Assembly (NCBI GenBank): GCA_038373865.1
Contig: JAXGGA010002250.1
Coordinates: 1 to 64,000, forward strand
Reading direction: 5' to 3'
Source: Uloborus plumipes
Lineage: Eukaryota; Arthropoda; Arachnida; Araneae; Uloboridae
Length of the DNA: 64,000 nt
In this document: one piece after another, positions 21,548 through 32,690 of the stretch
Position numbering within the stretch: position 1 is the stretch's first letter
Layout: every line of letters begins with the position of its first letter
Translations under genes and position numbers: made by a program
Notes under the pieces: model-generated
Databases searched by the model: none
The model's input: the letters and a program-made list of their open reading frames with translations, nothing else
What the model was told of the DNA's origin: nothing

Positions 21548-22077
21548 TTCAACTTATTTTAAAGCATGGTTCTCTGTGGGAAAAGAGTACAATATACTGG
21601 TTTTCGCGTATGGCGATGTTTACTTTTTACATAGACGAAAATCAAAAAGTGTTCTTGACATCACCGCCATTTGGCTCCTCATGTTTCAATTTAAGATTTG
21701 AACGGGGTTATTAATGACGTGATACATTCATTTGGCGGATTATTTTGCTTTTGACTGGATCTTTTTAATCTCGTTTAATGGCTCGTTTTATTTCGTAATC
21801 CATTAAAACGACAAAATCATGTATGGTATTCCACTGAGGGAGGAGAGGGTTTTCATAAAATTGTGACAGTGTGTGACAAGAGGGAGGGGGGTTACAAGAG
21901 GTGTGGCATCACGCACTTTTAAAATAAAATTATGCTCACGAAAAACAGTGTGACTTCAGACGAGAGAAGGGGGGAAGGTTACGTGTAATATTTTGCGATA
22001 TGGGGGGAGGGAGGGAGCGATAGATTTTTTGATAGTACTTAAGTAATTTCCGAGCAACTTTATAACAACCCTCCATT
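21548..22077. other. intergenic or intronic DNA
   Basis: Open frames at the left edge run out of the MITE and are not supported. It includes G-rich runs at 21830-21895 and 21965-22015. No feature recognised. Confidence 0.4.
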
Positions 22078-23174
22078 TAGGAGTGCGACATCGAAGGTAA
22101 AACATCGATGTTTCAAGACATCGATGTTTCGAAATTAAGACATCGATGTTATTGATACATTGACCAAAAAACATCGCTGTTTTCAAACATCGATGTTTCA
22201 AAACATCGATCTTTTTTCAGAAAATTACTTACACATTTAAATGTACAGTAATACAGTAACTCCTCAATACATTGCGCCTCTTTTTATCACTTAATTAGAT
22301 TTTTCTTTTGTCTCCTGAAAAACATCAACCGTATGATACCGATGTCAGTTATAGAAAACATTTTTAGTGAGATATATACTGCAACTGTTGATTAACTGTA
22401 TTACTTTTATTTATCGCATATTACTATGAAACTTTTTTTGTTGAAATGTAAAACACTGTTATCGAAACAATTTTTTAAAGCAAAACAAAAGCAACGATGC
22501 TTAAAAAATCGTTGACTTTAAATCATTGGTAGTAATTAAAAAAAAAAAACTGTTTCAACACGATAGATATTGCAACTGCTAAAGATGAATCTTTTTTATT
22601 GCATATTTTATTGCTTTTTGCTGAAGTGTAAAACAGACATCGAAAGAAGAAAAAAAAACCTCGAACGCGAAACAGTGATCATTAAGATATCGACCTTAAA
22701 ACACATCGATGGTAACTATCAAAAACGTCTTCTAACGAGATTGATAGTGTAACGGCTGATTAACGATTTAACTTTTGGCCGCATATCTTGATTTTTTTTT
22801 TTTTTTTTTGCTGAAATATAAAACATTCGCATAAAGAATAATAATGAAATAAATAAAAAAAAATTGCGAAAACAAATCAGAATTGTTTTAGAAACATCGA
22901 GAGTAAAACATCGATAATAATCGTAGAAAATGTTTTCTGGGGAGATTAGCTGAAACTTCTAATTAAGGATGAAAACTTCTCAATACGTCTGCATATCGCA
23001 TATTTTTACCAAGCTTTTATTGCTGGATAATAAACATCGACATGGAAAAAAACATCGAACCCAAAACATCGATGTTGGGAAAACATCGACCCTCAAGCAT
23101 CGATGGTAAAAACATCGATGTTTTAGCAAAAGCATCGATGTTTCCAAAATATCGACATCGATGTCGCAGCCCTA
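22078..23174. mobile_element. TIR element packed with CATCGATG palindromes (1097 bp)
   Basis: The ends TAGGAGTGCGACATCGA and TCGATGTCGCAGCCCTA are imperfect inverted repeats. Flanking octamers CCTCCATT and CCTCCGAG share five positions, compatible with a decayed 8 bp hAT-type duplication. Clusters of ACATCGATGT-type words lie at 22088-22212 and 23035-23168, with a few between (about 22636-22712 and 22893-22918). No transposase was seen. Confidence 0.6.
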
Positions 23175-23651
23175 CCTCCGAGATAACATTAAAGCTCTGT
23201 CCATTTGGAGAAACTTCCCACTCTTGTAGCACGAAATTCGTAAAGTTGAAATTCGGCTGGAAAATTCAAAAGTACCCCCGAAAACTACACTAGAGTTCAA
23301 ATATAAAATACAGGTAAAAAATCGCTACTACATGTATCTCAGAGCATACAAGCTATACATTGATTGAAACAAGTTGAAACGAGTTTCAAAAATCTGTGAA
23401 AAGTCAAAATTGGTTAAAAATAGGTTCGAGCTAAAATATTTTTCGTTGTTTATTCGTCTAGGATTCTATATAGGTTTGTTCTTCAAAGCTTTTAAAGTTG
23501 TATATAAAAATAGCATGTATAACACAGCATTGCTTTTTTAAGAAAGTGTTATTTTAGTAGTTTTCCCCTTAAAAAAAAGAAGGTTCCAATCAATTTTGAA
23601 ATAAATAATTCTACCAATGATGTTTCATATTACACTACATAGGCTGCACTA
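23175..23651. other. intergenic or intronic DNA
   Basis: Nothing recognised. Immediately right is the TA-flanked end of the split Tc1-like element. Confidence 0.4.
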
Positions 23652-24549
23652 TACAGTCTGAGTAAAAACTTTAAGGCCAGTAAATTTTTTTGAGAAATTG
23701 AACACCTATTAAACTGAGAACCAAAACATAATTTGAGTGATAATTATTACCCTTAAATACAAGTAAAAAAGGACAGAACAATCATTTGTAATTATTTTAC
23801 TATCAGAAAATATTACAGAAACTAAAGATCACTATTTGAGACTGAGTAAAATCTTTAAGGCCTACAGAGAAAAAAGCAGGAGAAGAAAAAATACTAACAT
23901 TTAAAAGCTTGTGTATGAGCCATTCCTTCTAACAACTTCAAATATTCTTGTTTGTATAGATGGAACAAGTTTTTGACAAAGTTCAGGGTCTGTTTTATAC
24001 CATTCATCTTCGATTGTAGATTTCAGCTCTATTAATGAAGTAAAATGTCTCCCATTTGCACACTCTTCTTGCTAAGTCTCCCCATAAGTTCTCAATTGGG
24101 TTGAGATCTGGAGACTTAGCTGGCCATTTCAAAGGTTCGACATTATGGACTTGAAACCAATTTTTTGTACTGTTACTCGAATGGATAGGTGCATTATCTT
24201 GCTGAGATTTTCAATTTTCTCCAGCTATAAATTCAGCATTTGGTAAAAGATGACTTCCTAGGACATTTTGATACGCTTGAGAATTCATTTTACCCGAAAC
24301 AAACGCAATTGAGCCAACACCATTGTAAAAAAAACACCCCCAAGTCATGACAGAGCCTCCACCAAATTGGCGCTTGGAGAATATCTTTTTTTTTTCTTTT
24401 CGTAAATCATGCCAATAGTACTTCCACCCATCTGGTCCATCAAAATTCCACTTTTTTTCATCAGAAAAAATTATTTGTATCCATTGGTTATCCCAGGTCA
24501 TAACTTTTTGGCCGAAGTTCAAACGCTCTATTTTGTGTCTATTCAGTAA

Positions 24550-24693
24550 GGGCCATGCTCCACATCAGCGTAAAACGCGACCGAAACTGAAGGCAGAAAT
24601 CGAAAATCCGGGTACTTTCCATAGGAACACCATTGAATCCATTTTACGCTTCTGCTTATTTTTTCTGCTTTACGTCGATGTGGAGCATGGCCC
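24550..24693. mobile_element. 144 bp Harbinger-like MITE, copy 1
   Basis: The termini GGGCCATGCTCCACATC and GATGTGGAGCATGGCCC form a perfect 17 bp inverted repeat. TAA on both sides (24547-24549 and 24694-24696) is a 3 bp duplication. It interrupts the Tc1-like transposase frame, and removing it with one TAA restores the frame, which confirms the boundaries. A second copy is at 53541-53684. Confidence 0.88.
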
Positions 24694-24989
24694 TAACTGA
24701 GGCTTAGCCAATTTTGCTGCGTAAAGAAACCTTTCACACCTTCTAATTGTGTTATATACCGTTTTTTGACAAACATTTAAACCTGTCGCTTGAATAATTT
24801 TCCTAGTTGAATACTTTCCGGTTGACGCAATTTTGCAAATTCTTCTTTCATCACGCGAGGACAAAGCTCTGGGTCTTCCCCCGGTGTTTTTTTTACTGTA
24901 ATTGTCTTTCAATCTTAATAAATTATTAACTACAGTCTTCGATCTTCCAATTTTTTTTGCAATAGTACGGCTACTCATTAGGGTGGGTC

Positions 24990-25120
24990 GAAAAAAGCTT
25001 TTTTTTTCTGATCAATTTCTAATAGCACGGAAAACTTGCCCATGGGCATCCTAATAACGGGAAAAATAATAAAAAAAATAATTAATTACTTTTGTAATCG
25101 CGCAAGAGCTCTAAAGTTTA
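24990..25120 (+). repeat. first left subterminal unit of the hAT-like element
   Basis: Unit with 'taatagcacggaaaacttgc', 'ccatgggcatcctaataacg' and 'aatcgcgcaagagctctaaa'. The array is cut here by the ACTTCC-type element and resumes at about 25920. Confidence 0.7.
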
Positions 25121-25130
25121 GAAAAAAATC

Positions 25131-25915
25131 TGGTATGGGCCCCACACTACTTCCTTTTACGTGTAAATTTCTTAGTAGTTGCCTTAAGTGTCAAAAAAAG
25201 TGCTTGGAGTGAGCAAGGTAACAATTCAAATATTTACTCCCCTAATCTGCCACGAAACAATGCAAAAAATATTTTACAATAGTTAATTTTCTAAATATTG
25301 CTGATTTTAATATCATTCAGTGAATTTTTCTCAAAATATCGCCAATAGCGCCAAGTTGAACCCAAATTAAAAAAAAAAAAAAAAAAAAAAACGCCAAATT
25401 TGTCGACAACTTGGCGATATTTCGCCAAGTTGGCGTCAAACACTTGGCGACGAAAAGCTTGGCGACATATCGCCAAGTGGTCGCGCCAATTCATATCACT
25501 TGAGTCTGCATTGAAATTAACACTGGTTTACCCCAAAAAGGGGTAAAACACCCCCTTGGGAACATTCAAATGCAACCACAAGGGGAAGTGCACAACTAGA
25601 CTATACTCAGAGCCTACATACCAAGCTAGAAGTTTCTGCGGTGTATAGTTTTTGAGTTATGCGAGCCACATACGCACATACATCCGCACATACGAACATA
25701 CAGACGTCACGAGAAAACTCGTCGTAATTAACTCGGGGTGGTTGAAAAGAATTTTTCGGCTGCTTATATGTTGGTAGGTACATATCCACGTGCTGACAGG
25801 TCGAAAAAACTACTGAACATTCATTCGGGGGTGAGCAAAATCAAAATTTAGACTCAAATTTGAGTGATTTTTTTTTGCGATCACAATACTTCCTTTACTA
25901 CGTAAAAGGAAGTAA
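25131..25915 (-). mobile_element. nested repeat with ACTTCCTTTTACGT ends, copy 1
   Basis: ACTTCCTTTTACGT at 25152 faces ACGTAAAAGGAAGT ending at 25915. The element splits the left subterminal array of the hAT-like element. Its interior holds clustered CTTGGCGA/TCGCCAAG palindromic words (25398-25480), 'aggggtaaaacacccccttg' and 'gtgagcaaaatcaaaattta'. The minus-strand open frame starting MDMYLPTYKQPKNSFQPP recurs in arthropod repeats as far as I remember; no function is known to me. Confidence 0.6.
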
Positions 25916-25919
25916 AAAG

Positions 25920-26290
25920 AGAAAAATCTGTCATTTTTAAAGATGACTATTTTTTTCAAAAAATACTTTTTTAAATTTCTAATAGTGCGGAAAAGTTGCG
26001 CATGGGCATCCTAATAACGGGGAAAATAATTAAAAAAATAACTAATTACTTTTGTAATCGCGCAAGAGCTCTAAAGTTTAGAAAAAAAGAGTAAAATCTG
26101 TCATTTTTAAATATGAATATTTTTTTCAAAAAATACTTTTTTAAATTTATAATAGTGTGGAAAACTTGCGCATGGGCATCCTAATAACGGGAAAAATAAT
26201 AAAAATAATAATTAAATACTTTTGTAATCGCGTAAGAGCTCTAAAGTTCAGAAAAAAAGAGAAAAATCTAATTTTTAAAAATATATAATT
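25920..26290 (+). repeat. left subterminal ~165 bp tandem units of the hAT-like element
   Basis: At least two further units repeat 'ttgcgcatgggcatcctaat', 'taatcgcgcaagagctctaa' and 'aaatctgtcatttttaaa'. They are mirrored at 29790-30300. Confidence 0.75.
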
Positions 26291-26592
26291 ATTTTTTAAA
26301 ATGATTTATTATATTTTTAATACTTTAAAAACTACACTGTTAGTGACTGAAATGGGTTTAAAAACCTTGGGCCACATTGCCGTTCGTTTGAATTCTTGCA
26401 TAAAGCCTTAAAACAACATTTTTTAAGCAAAAGTTGTATTTCATAAATTCGCAAGCTGACATACAGCTGCCGTAACACCTAACAACCCGTTTTCACATTT
26501 TACACACATATACTGCATATTCCTCGAGAAACTTAAAGTGGCCTTGAAACATATTGCCACAATAATTTTCGATTGTATGAAAAGGAATATTT

Positions 26593-27690
26593 TGACATGA
26601 TTGCAGTAGAAGTTATCGGATGTGATGGGACAGCTATAAACACTGGTTGGAAAAATGGTGTTGTACGGAACATTGTAGTTTAGTGTCAGCGACCACTGCA
26701 GTGGTTTATTTGTTTGTTACACTTAAATGAGCTTCCTTATAAACATTTGTTTGAGCACTTAGACGGGACATCAACTTGGCCAGCATCATTCAGTGGTCCA
26801 ATTGGCAAGCAACTGACTTACTGTGAAAAAAAATCCTGTTGTTGATTTTGTGCCTATTCAATCTGAAGTTACCATCACAATAAATAAAACTGACTTCAGT
26901 AAAGATCAGAAATATCTTTTAGACATTGTTCAAGCAGTCAGCACATGAAGCCGTGATCCAGAATTAGCAGCTAAAAATGCTGGACCGCTCAGCCATTCCA
27001 GATGGTTAACTTGTGCAAAACGGGTGTTAAGACTTTATATTTCCCAAATAAGTCCGACAAGCGAAATGAAGACCCTTGCAAATTACATTGTAAAGACCTA
27101 CGCTCCTGATTGGTTCAATATTAAAGTGCACAACACTGTGAAAGATGGTCCGAAGCACGTATTAAAGATTATTCAAACAACCAGACAGTTTCCGGACAAC
27201 ATAAAAAAAAAAGATCGATCCAGTCATTCAGAGAAACTCTTTCTTCTGCCATCCAGAGAATATCATGCTGGCGATGATAATGGATGACAGACAGCACATC
27301 AGAGAGTTATGCTACAGGAAGATACTGAAAACCAGAAATGAGCCGCCAGTAGTGGGCCACATTTGAGTTTTCAAGCTTTCTTCAATTAACTTTGAAGCCA
27401 CTGACTATCCTGAACCAATTGATTGGACAAATTGTAAGCTGACATCTCCACCTCTTCTGTCAAATATGTCTACAGAAAATATTTCCACCCTATTGAAAGA
27501 AAAAACCCTTCCAGAATTTGAGCACTTGAAATTTCCCTGCCACACTCAGTCAGTGGAGAGCTGTGTAAAACTAGTTACAGAGTCTGCTGCTTAAGTTTGA
27601 GGGCATGAAAACTGAGAGGATTTTATTAAGACAACTAAAAATCAAAATCTTTAATGCAAAAAATTGATTCGAAGTCAGAATTCAAAGGGT
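26593..27690 (+). pseudogene. decayed transposon protein of the hAT-like element
   Basis: Plus-strand translation gives, with several frame breaks and stops: VEVIGCDGTAINTGWKNGVV, then PLQWFICLLHLNELPYKHLF, EHLDGTSTWPASFSGPIGKQ, AKNAGPLSHSRWLTCAKRVL, RLYISQISPTSEMKTLANYI and, near the end, KFPCHTQSVESCVKLVTE. The blocks read like one conserved protein repeated in arthropod genomes as an uncharacterised transposon product (my recollection, not searched). It is the only protein-like region in the element, so it is the likely transposase remnant. At least four frame disruptions make it non-functional. The clean open frame at 27024-27287 is only a piece. Confidence 0.65.
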
Positions 27691-27942
27691 GTAAGTAAGC
27701 ACACCCAAAGTGGTTGGTTGATTGGGTAGGGTGTGAGTGGGACTTGATTTAGTATTATTTTAGAATCTGTAAAAAATATGCTGAAATGTGCAATAAGCTG
27801 CGATATGTGATTTTTTCCAAAAATAATAATAATAATAAGGATTTTTAGGGTTTTTGCCGCAAATTCAAACGAACGGCAATGTACCCGAAGTTTTTTTAAA
27901 CCAATTTCTATAAGTACAAGAGTAGTTTTCATTCTATTAAAT

Positions 27943-29749
27943 ACTAGCGGTACCCGCACGGCTTTGCCCGTGGTATAAAATTAAAAGTTCATTTGTAAAA
28001 AAATGATATAGCAGAAAAAAATACTCTATTTTAGTTATAATTCAACTATAATTCCTTCAAAGTATGATATAAAAATTTGGTATGGACCCTACACTACTTC
28101 CTTTTACGTGTAAATTTCTTAGTAGATGCCTTAAGTGCTAAAATAGTGCTTGAAGTGAGTAAGATAACAATTCAAACATTTGCATCCCTAGTTTGCCACG
28201 AAACAATGCAAAAAAATGTTTTACAATGATTAATCTCCTAAATATCGCCGATTTTAACATCATTCAGTAGATTTTTCGCAAAATATCGCCAATAGCGCCA
28301 AATTGAACCCAAAAAAAAATTTTTTTCGCTAAATTTATTGCCAACTTGGCGATATGTCGCCAAATTGGCGTCAAACACTTGGTGACCAAAAGCTTGGCGA
28401 GATATCGCCAAGTGGTCGCGCCAATTCATATCACTTTGGTCTGCATTGAAAGCCCTGATTACCCCATAAAAGGGGTAAATCACCCCCTTGGGGACATTCG
28501 AATGCAACCCCAAAGATAGGTGCACAAAAATAAGCCAAAAGAAAAAATAAGAAAAATTTTGTTGCTCACAGAAACCAACAGAAATCTTACCAAAGTTTAA
28601 AAGAAGAAGAAAGTTTTCTTTCCTAACTTCAAAAACAAAATAATACATTTTCCGAAATGACATACTTTAGAAAGAACGTTGCAATATCGCAATAAGATAG
28701 AAGTAAATATACTGAAATAGAATTGAATGCCAAATTGTAAAAAAGTCGCCAAAAAAATAATTTTTAATATTGTCTTTCATTATTTATTAAATGCAATTAT
28801 TGCTGCAAATTACAGTCCAACAATAAATAATCACATTGCAAAAGTATATTTGGAGCAATTTTTTCTTTTAAACTCAACTGATCCTAAAAATTTTAAGTAT
28901 TAGTCATAGAAATTTCGTGCATTATTCTTCACAATGATAATAAAAACAATAAACATCGACAAAGATCAACCAGCAAACGATAAATTAAAAGCTAAATTCG
29001 TTCACTCAAGCCATTTGCTGCAATTTATATTGAAATAAATTAATAATGAAGTAAAATATGTTTTGCAGACGATAAATTTAGAATGGTATCCTGTATTTTA
29101 AGGAAAGGACTCGATTTCTCATTTGATTGACAGGTGCCATCTTATCACGGTTTTTAATATTTCATTTGACTAATTTTAATAAGGCTTGGAGTTTGGATTG
29201 TTACAAAAACAAATACATTTTTAAAATTATTAAGGGAAAAAGAACGAAATAAAAACGTAACCATGGTAACAACATGAAAAGTTGATTTCCGGTTGATAAA
29301 ATAATTCATTTCATCTCTATTTTCAAACAAATTTTATTCGCGAGCAAAGCCATTTTAGAATCGTTTGGCTTGCTTTACTGAAGGTAAGCCTTGAATTTCG
29401 GGATTCTAAAAACAATTGTTACAGCTCTCCTGATGATCGTAGAAACTTCGAAAAAACGTCATTTTGTGCAGAAAATTTCAAGCTTTCGAATGACATAAGA
29501 CTTGAAAATGTGTATGGAATATTTCTTCCCTATTTTATCGAATTTCCTCTAAGAATTCGAATAGAAAAAGAACGAAATGGAATGTTCGAAAAATCGCTTC
29601 GAGGTGCAAAACTACATGCTACAAACTAATTTTGTGCCAAGTGGCATGAAAATCGACCGAACGGTTTTGGCGCTACGCGCGTAACAGACAGACAGACAGA
29701 AAGAAAGAAGGACAGACAGAACCACCTTCAGCTTTATTATTAGTAGAGA
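27943..29749 (+). mobile_element. ACTAGC-headed interspersed repeat with (GACA)n tail, inside the hAT-like element
   Basis: It starts ACTAGCGGTACCCGCACGGC and ends with (GACA)n followed by 'gctttattattagtag'. The same head/tail design occurs at 47957-49104 and, inverted, at 60441-60894. It is non-coding and interrupted by the second ACTTCC-type repeat. Class unknown; a microsatellite near the 3' end and a conserved 5' head suggest a non-autonomous retroposon or Helitron-like unit. Confidence 0.5.
28064..28525 (-). mobile_element. nested ACTTCC-type repeat, copy 2 (truncated)
   Basis: Matches 25131-25560: 'cactacttccttttacgtgt', 'gccacgaaacaatgcaaaaa', 'cgccaagtggtcgcgccaat' and 'aggggtaaatcacccccttg'. 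It stops at about 28525 and lacks the distal ~390 bp and the other terminus present in copy 1. Confidence 0.65.
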
Positions 29750-29789
29750 GTAGAGAGTAGAGAAGAGATAGAGATAGAGAAGATAAAAA

Positions 29790-30300
29790 AAAAATATTTT
29801 AAAAAATAATTGTACATTTTTAAAAATTACAGATTTCTCTTTTTTTTTTCAAAATTTTAGACCTTTTGCGTGGTTTCAAAGATAATTAATTATTTTTTAA
29901 ATTATTTTTGCTGTTATTAGGAAGCCAATGCACAAGTTTACCACACTATTGGAAATATAAAAAAAAATATTTTTTGAAAAAAGATTCATCTCTAAAAATG
30001 ACAGATTTTTCTCTTTTTTTCTAAACTTTAGAGCTCTTGCGCTTATACAGAAAGTAATTAAATATTTTTTTTATTATTTTTCCCGTTATTAGGATGCCCA
30101 TGGGCAAGTTTTCCGCATTATTAGAAATTTAAAAAAATATTTTTTGAAAAAAATATTTATCTTTAAAAATTACAGAATTTTCTCTTTTTTTCTAAACTTT
30201 AGAGCTCTTGCGCGATTACAAAAGTAATTAATTATTTTTTTTATTATTTTTCCCGTTATTAGGATGCCCATGGGCAAGTTTTCCGTGCTATTAGAAATTG
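29790..30300 (-). repeat. right subterminal ~165 bp tandem units of the hAT-like element
   Basis: Three units in mirror orientation to the left array, each with 'tttagagctcttgcg' and 'ttattaggatgcccatgggc' variants. The outermost merges with the TIR. Confidence 0.75.
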
Positions 30301-30754
30301 ATCAGAAAAAAAAAAGCTTTTTTCGACCCACCCTACTACTCATCCCCGTTGAAGAAAAAACTTCAATCTGTCCCTTTTCACGATCAGTTAATTTCTTACC
30401 TTTCGCCATCTTCACAAAGGGCACCAAAACTTCGAAGAAATTAATGAAAAAACTACAGGTTGAAGGGTTTCCCCAATCTTATTAACTGCTGTGATATTTA
30501 TTCCAGTATATCTTTGTTTAGTATTTAAAAAACAATGGTGGCCTTAAAGTTGTTACTCTGGTTGAAATACTAACTTTGAATATAGTACTGTTTTTTTTTT
30601 GGTAATTGCGTACTTTGAGAAACTTGTCTGTTGCATTATTTATTACAAACGAACATTAAAAATTATTTATTCAGTAACATTAAAATCCCTTTAATTTAAT
30701 TTTCCCGTTTTCTCAATATTTTTTACTGGTCTTAAAGTTTTTACTCAGACTGTA

Positions 30755-31542
30755 GTTAAATTTCTACCAAAAGAAAAGCAGGAGCCCTATAACCTCCAGA
30801 ACTTTTCTTTAATGTGTAAATGTTCTGGTTTTTGCCTTAAATGTTAATATAATTCTAATGTACATTTTTTTTAAGTGCGCTAGTTCAACTTCTGTGACCT
30901 CTTATACAAATTAAAACCTAGGCTATACTAACAAACCGAAATGTTACCGAAAAGAGATATAAAGAACGAGCATAGAAAAAATATTGAAATCTGCGAAATA
31001 TTTTTGGTAAGGGAGGGGGAGGACTTCATTTTTATTGATCATTTTTTTATTAGAGATTTATGTAGAAATCTGGATCTTCAAAATATTCAGTCATAACTTC
31101 AGTGCAGGAAATTTAAGAAAAACTTTTTTATTTCGAGTTTAGACTTGAATATAAGATAGAATCCTTTTATCCCAGCACAATTTTAGAAGACCTGGAATGT
31201 AAATTCCAGACTTTCGAACTTTTATATTCGATTTCATATCTCTCAATATACGGAATGGATAGCTTCTGAGGAGAAAAAAAAGACTCTTTTCCCATCGGAA
31301 CCCCATTTTTGCAATCGATTTTTATCGAAATCGATTCCTACAGGTGAGGATCGAAGTTTGATCTTATAAAATGAGTGTAAAGACTCAATGAAATACAGAA
31401 TTAGTTATCTTATGCAGTTAGAAATATAAGGACAGATTTCAGTGGGACGTATGCCAGTCTTAATATAAAATTATTGGAAAGTATTGATAGTATATTTATA
31501 TTTTATCGTTATTAATCCGCTTAGAAATAATTTTGTTGGGCA
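30755..31542. other. intergenic or intronic DNA
   Basis: No gene, RNA or defined repeat recognised. Confidence 0.4.
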
Positions 31543-32033
31543 AGGTGGGGCAAAGTGAGGAATAGTGAAGATAGCATTTTTTTTAATGAACAAATTCTAA
31601 ATTAGATTTGAAAATATAGTAAGTACATGCAGAAAAAACAATGTAGTTTATTATAAAACTTGCATAAACATTATTTTTTATTTTAAGCATTAAATTTGTA
31701 TTTTCAAAAAAAAAAAAATCCCTGCTTTTTCATGGGGCAAGGGCAATTTTTTTGGTGAAATATTTTTTATTCGGCTATCAAAAATATTTTGGTCAAATAA
31801 ATGAGCAAATAAAAGAATGAATGAATAAATGAAAAGGTAGTAAAGCATGAAATGCACAAATAAAAATATAGCTACTAAATGATGAAAAATTAATGAGTGC
31901 GCGAATAAATAAGAGAATTATTAAAGGAAGGAATGCATTATGCAAATGATTGAATTAAAAATTGAATAAGTAAATGATTTAATAAATGACTGAATAAGTA
32001 AACGAAATGAACTATTTCACGTTGCCCCATTTC
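31543..32033. mobile_element. possible MITE with GGGGCAA termini
   Basis: Left GGTGGGGCAAAGTGAGGAAT and right CACGTTGCCCCATTTC are imperfect inverted repeats about 490 bp apart. The interior is a run of imperfect 'aatgaataaatg' repeats (31790-32010). TSD not clear. Confidence 0.38.
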
Positions 32034-32430
32034 TACTATATGTATACAAAACCAAAGTATTTTAGCAGTAAATTTTTCTTTGGTGTAATAAAAAGTTTTT
32101 AAGTGCTCTGGTTAAAAAATTATGCTGTACTGAGTACTTATAACTTGCTTTAAAATTCAGAATTATACTCAAATCAAATGGTTGTGGGTTAGAAAAACAA
32201 GGATGATACATGTTACCTTTCAAGCTCAGGCTTGCTTCAATCTTATGACTTTAAAAAAAAGAAAGAAATGTTTGCATTTGTGATAAAGTTTGGTTAGAAG
32301 TTTAAAGCGGCAAATAGAGAGAACTGATAAATGCAAAAAAGACTTCAATATGAAAAGCTCTCCTCAGAATTCCAGGGGAAACAGTAATATTTAATTTTAC
32401 ATGGCAGTATAGGATGAGCACTTGTGAGAA
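32034..32430. other. intergenic or intronic DNA
   Basis: Nothing recognised. Confidence 0.4.
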
Positions 32431-32432
32431 CT

Positions 32433-32690
32433 TCAAGGACATCTAGTGGTCAGAGAAGTCGGACCCGGATGGTGTGGTCCCGAGTTCGAATCCCGGCTCG
32501 GTCATGGATGTACTTTCTTTGTGTGAACGTGTTGTTGTGCAGTGAATGGATGCCCACGCTATAAACGGATCCCTACGGCATGTGTGTGTGTATTGTGGAA
32601 GTCGGACTTCACATCAAATGACGGTACAGTTGGAAAAGTGAATCAGACCACCCCAAAGCAACAGCAGCAGCAACAACAAAGATATCTTTT
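32433..32690 (+). mobile_element. tRNA-derived SINE, family B, copy 2
   Basis: The head CATCTAGTGGTCAGAGAAGT (A-box-like) and GAGTTCGAATCCCGGCTCGG (good B box) are followed by the family B body: 'gtgcagtgaatggatgccc', 'ggatccctacggcatgtgtg', 'gacggtacagttggaaaagt'. The tail is CAG/CAA-rich. Best-preserved promoter boxes of the three copies. Confidence 0.8.

Larger units (their letters stand above)
24979..30335 (+). mobile_element. hAT-like element (5.36 kb) with exact 8 bp TSD
   Basis: It starts TAGGGTGGGTCGAAAAAAGC and ends GCTTTTTTCGACCCACCCTA; the inverted similarity continues for about 90 bp. The octamer CTACTCAT occurs directly before (24971-24978) and after (30336-30343). An 8 bp duplication is typical of hAT elements. 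Both ends carry subterminal ~165 bp tandem units in mirror orientation. The decayed coding region lies at 26593-27690. Two further repeats are nested inside. hAT is the best superfamily assignment, from TSD and TIR; P-element-like families also make 8 bp duplications. Confidence 0.85.
23901..30409 (-). pseudogene. Tc1-like transposase, split by two insertions
   Basis: The start MAKGKKLTDREKGQIEVFSS lies at 30409-30336, right of the hAT-like insertion. The reading continues from 24978 (RTIAKKIGRSKTVVNNLLRL, then the HTH region), is interrupted by the 144 bp MITE after AKPQL, and resumes toward 24004. Catalytic blocks are visible: IFSDEKKWNF, QQDNAPIHSS and KSPDLNPIENLW, with 34 residues between the last D and E (DD34E). 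Beyond the insertions there is one in-frame TGA at the 'ENWK'-type position just before QQDNA, and a frameshift after LARRV. The reading in the shifted frame continues to a TAA at about 23901. It is therefore a dead gene. Confidence 0.85.
23654..30752 (-). mobile_element. Tc1-like element split by later insertions
   Basis: The outer ends are CAGTCTGAGTAAAAACTTTA at 23654 and TAAAGTTTTTACTCAGACTG ending at 30752, flanked by TA (23652-23653 and 30753-30754). A second copy of the terminal repeat lies about 200 bp inside each end (ctgagtaaaatctttaaggcc near 23857 and its complement near 30539), the IR/DR arrangement known from Sleeping Beauty-type elements. Removing the MITE 24550-24693 and the hAT-like element 24979-30335 leaves about 1.6 kb, a normal size for a Tc1-like element. 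Confidence 0.88.
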
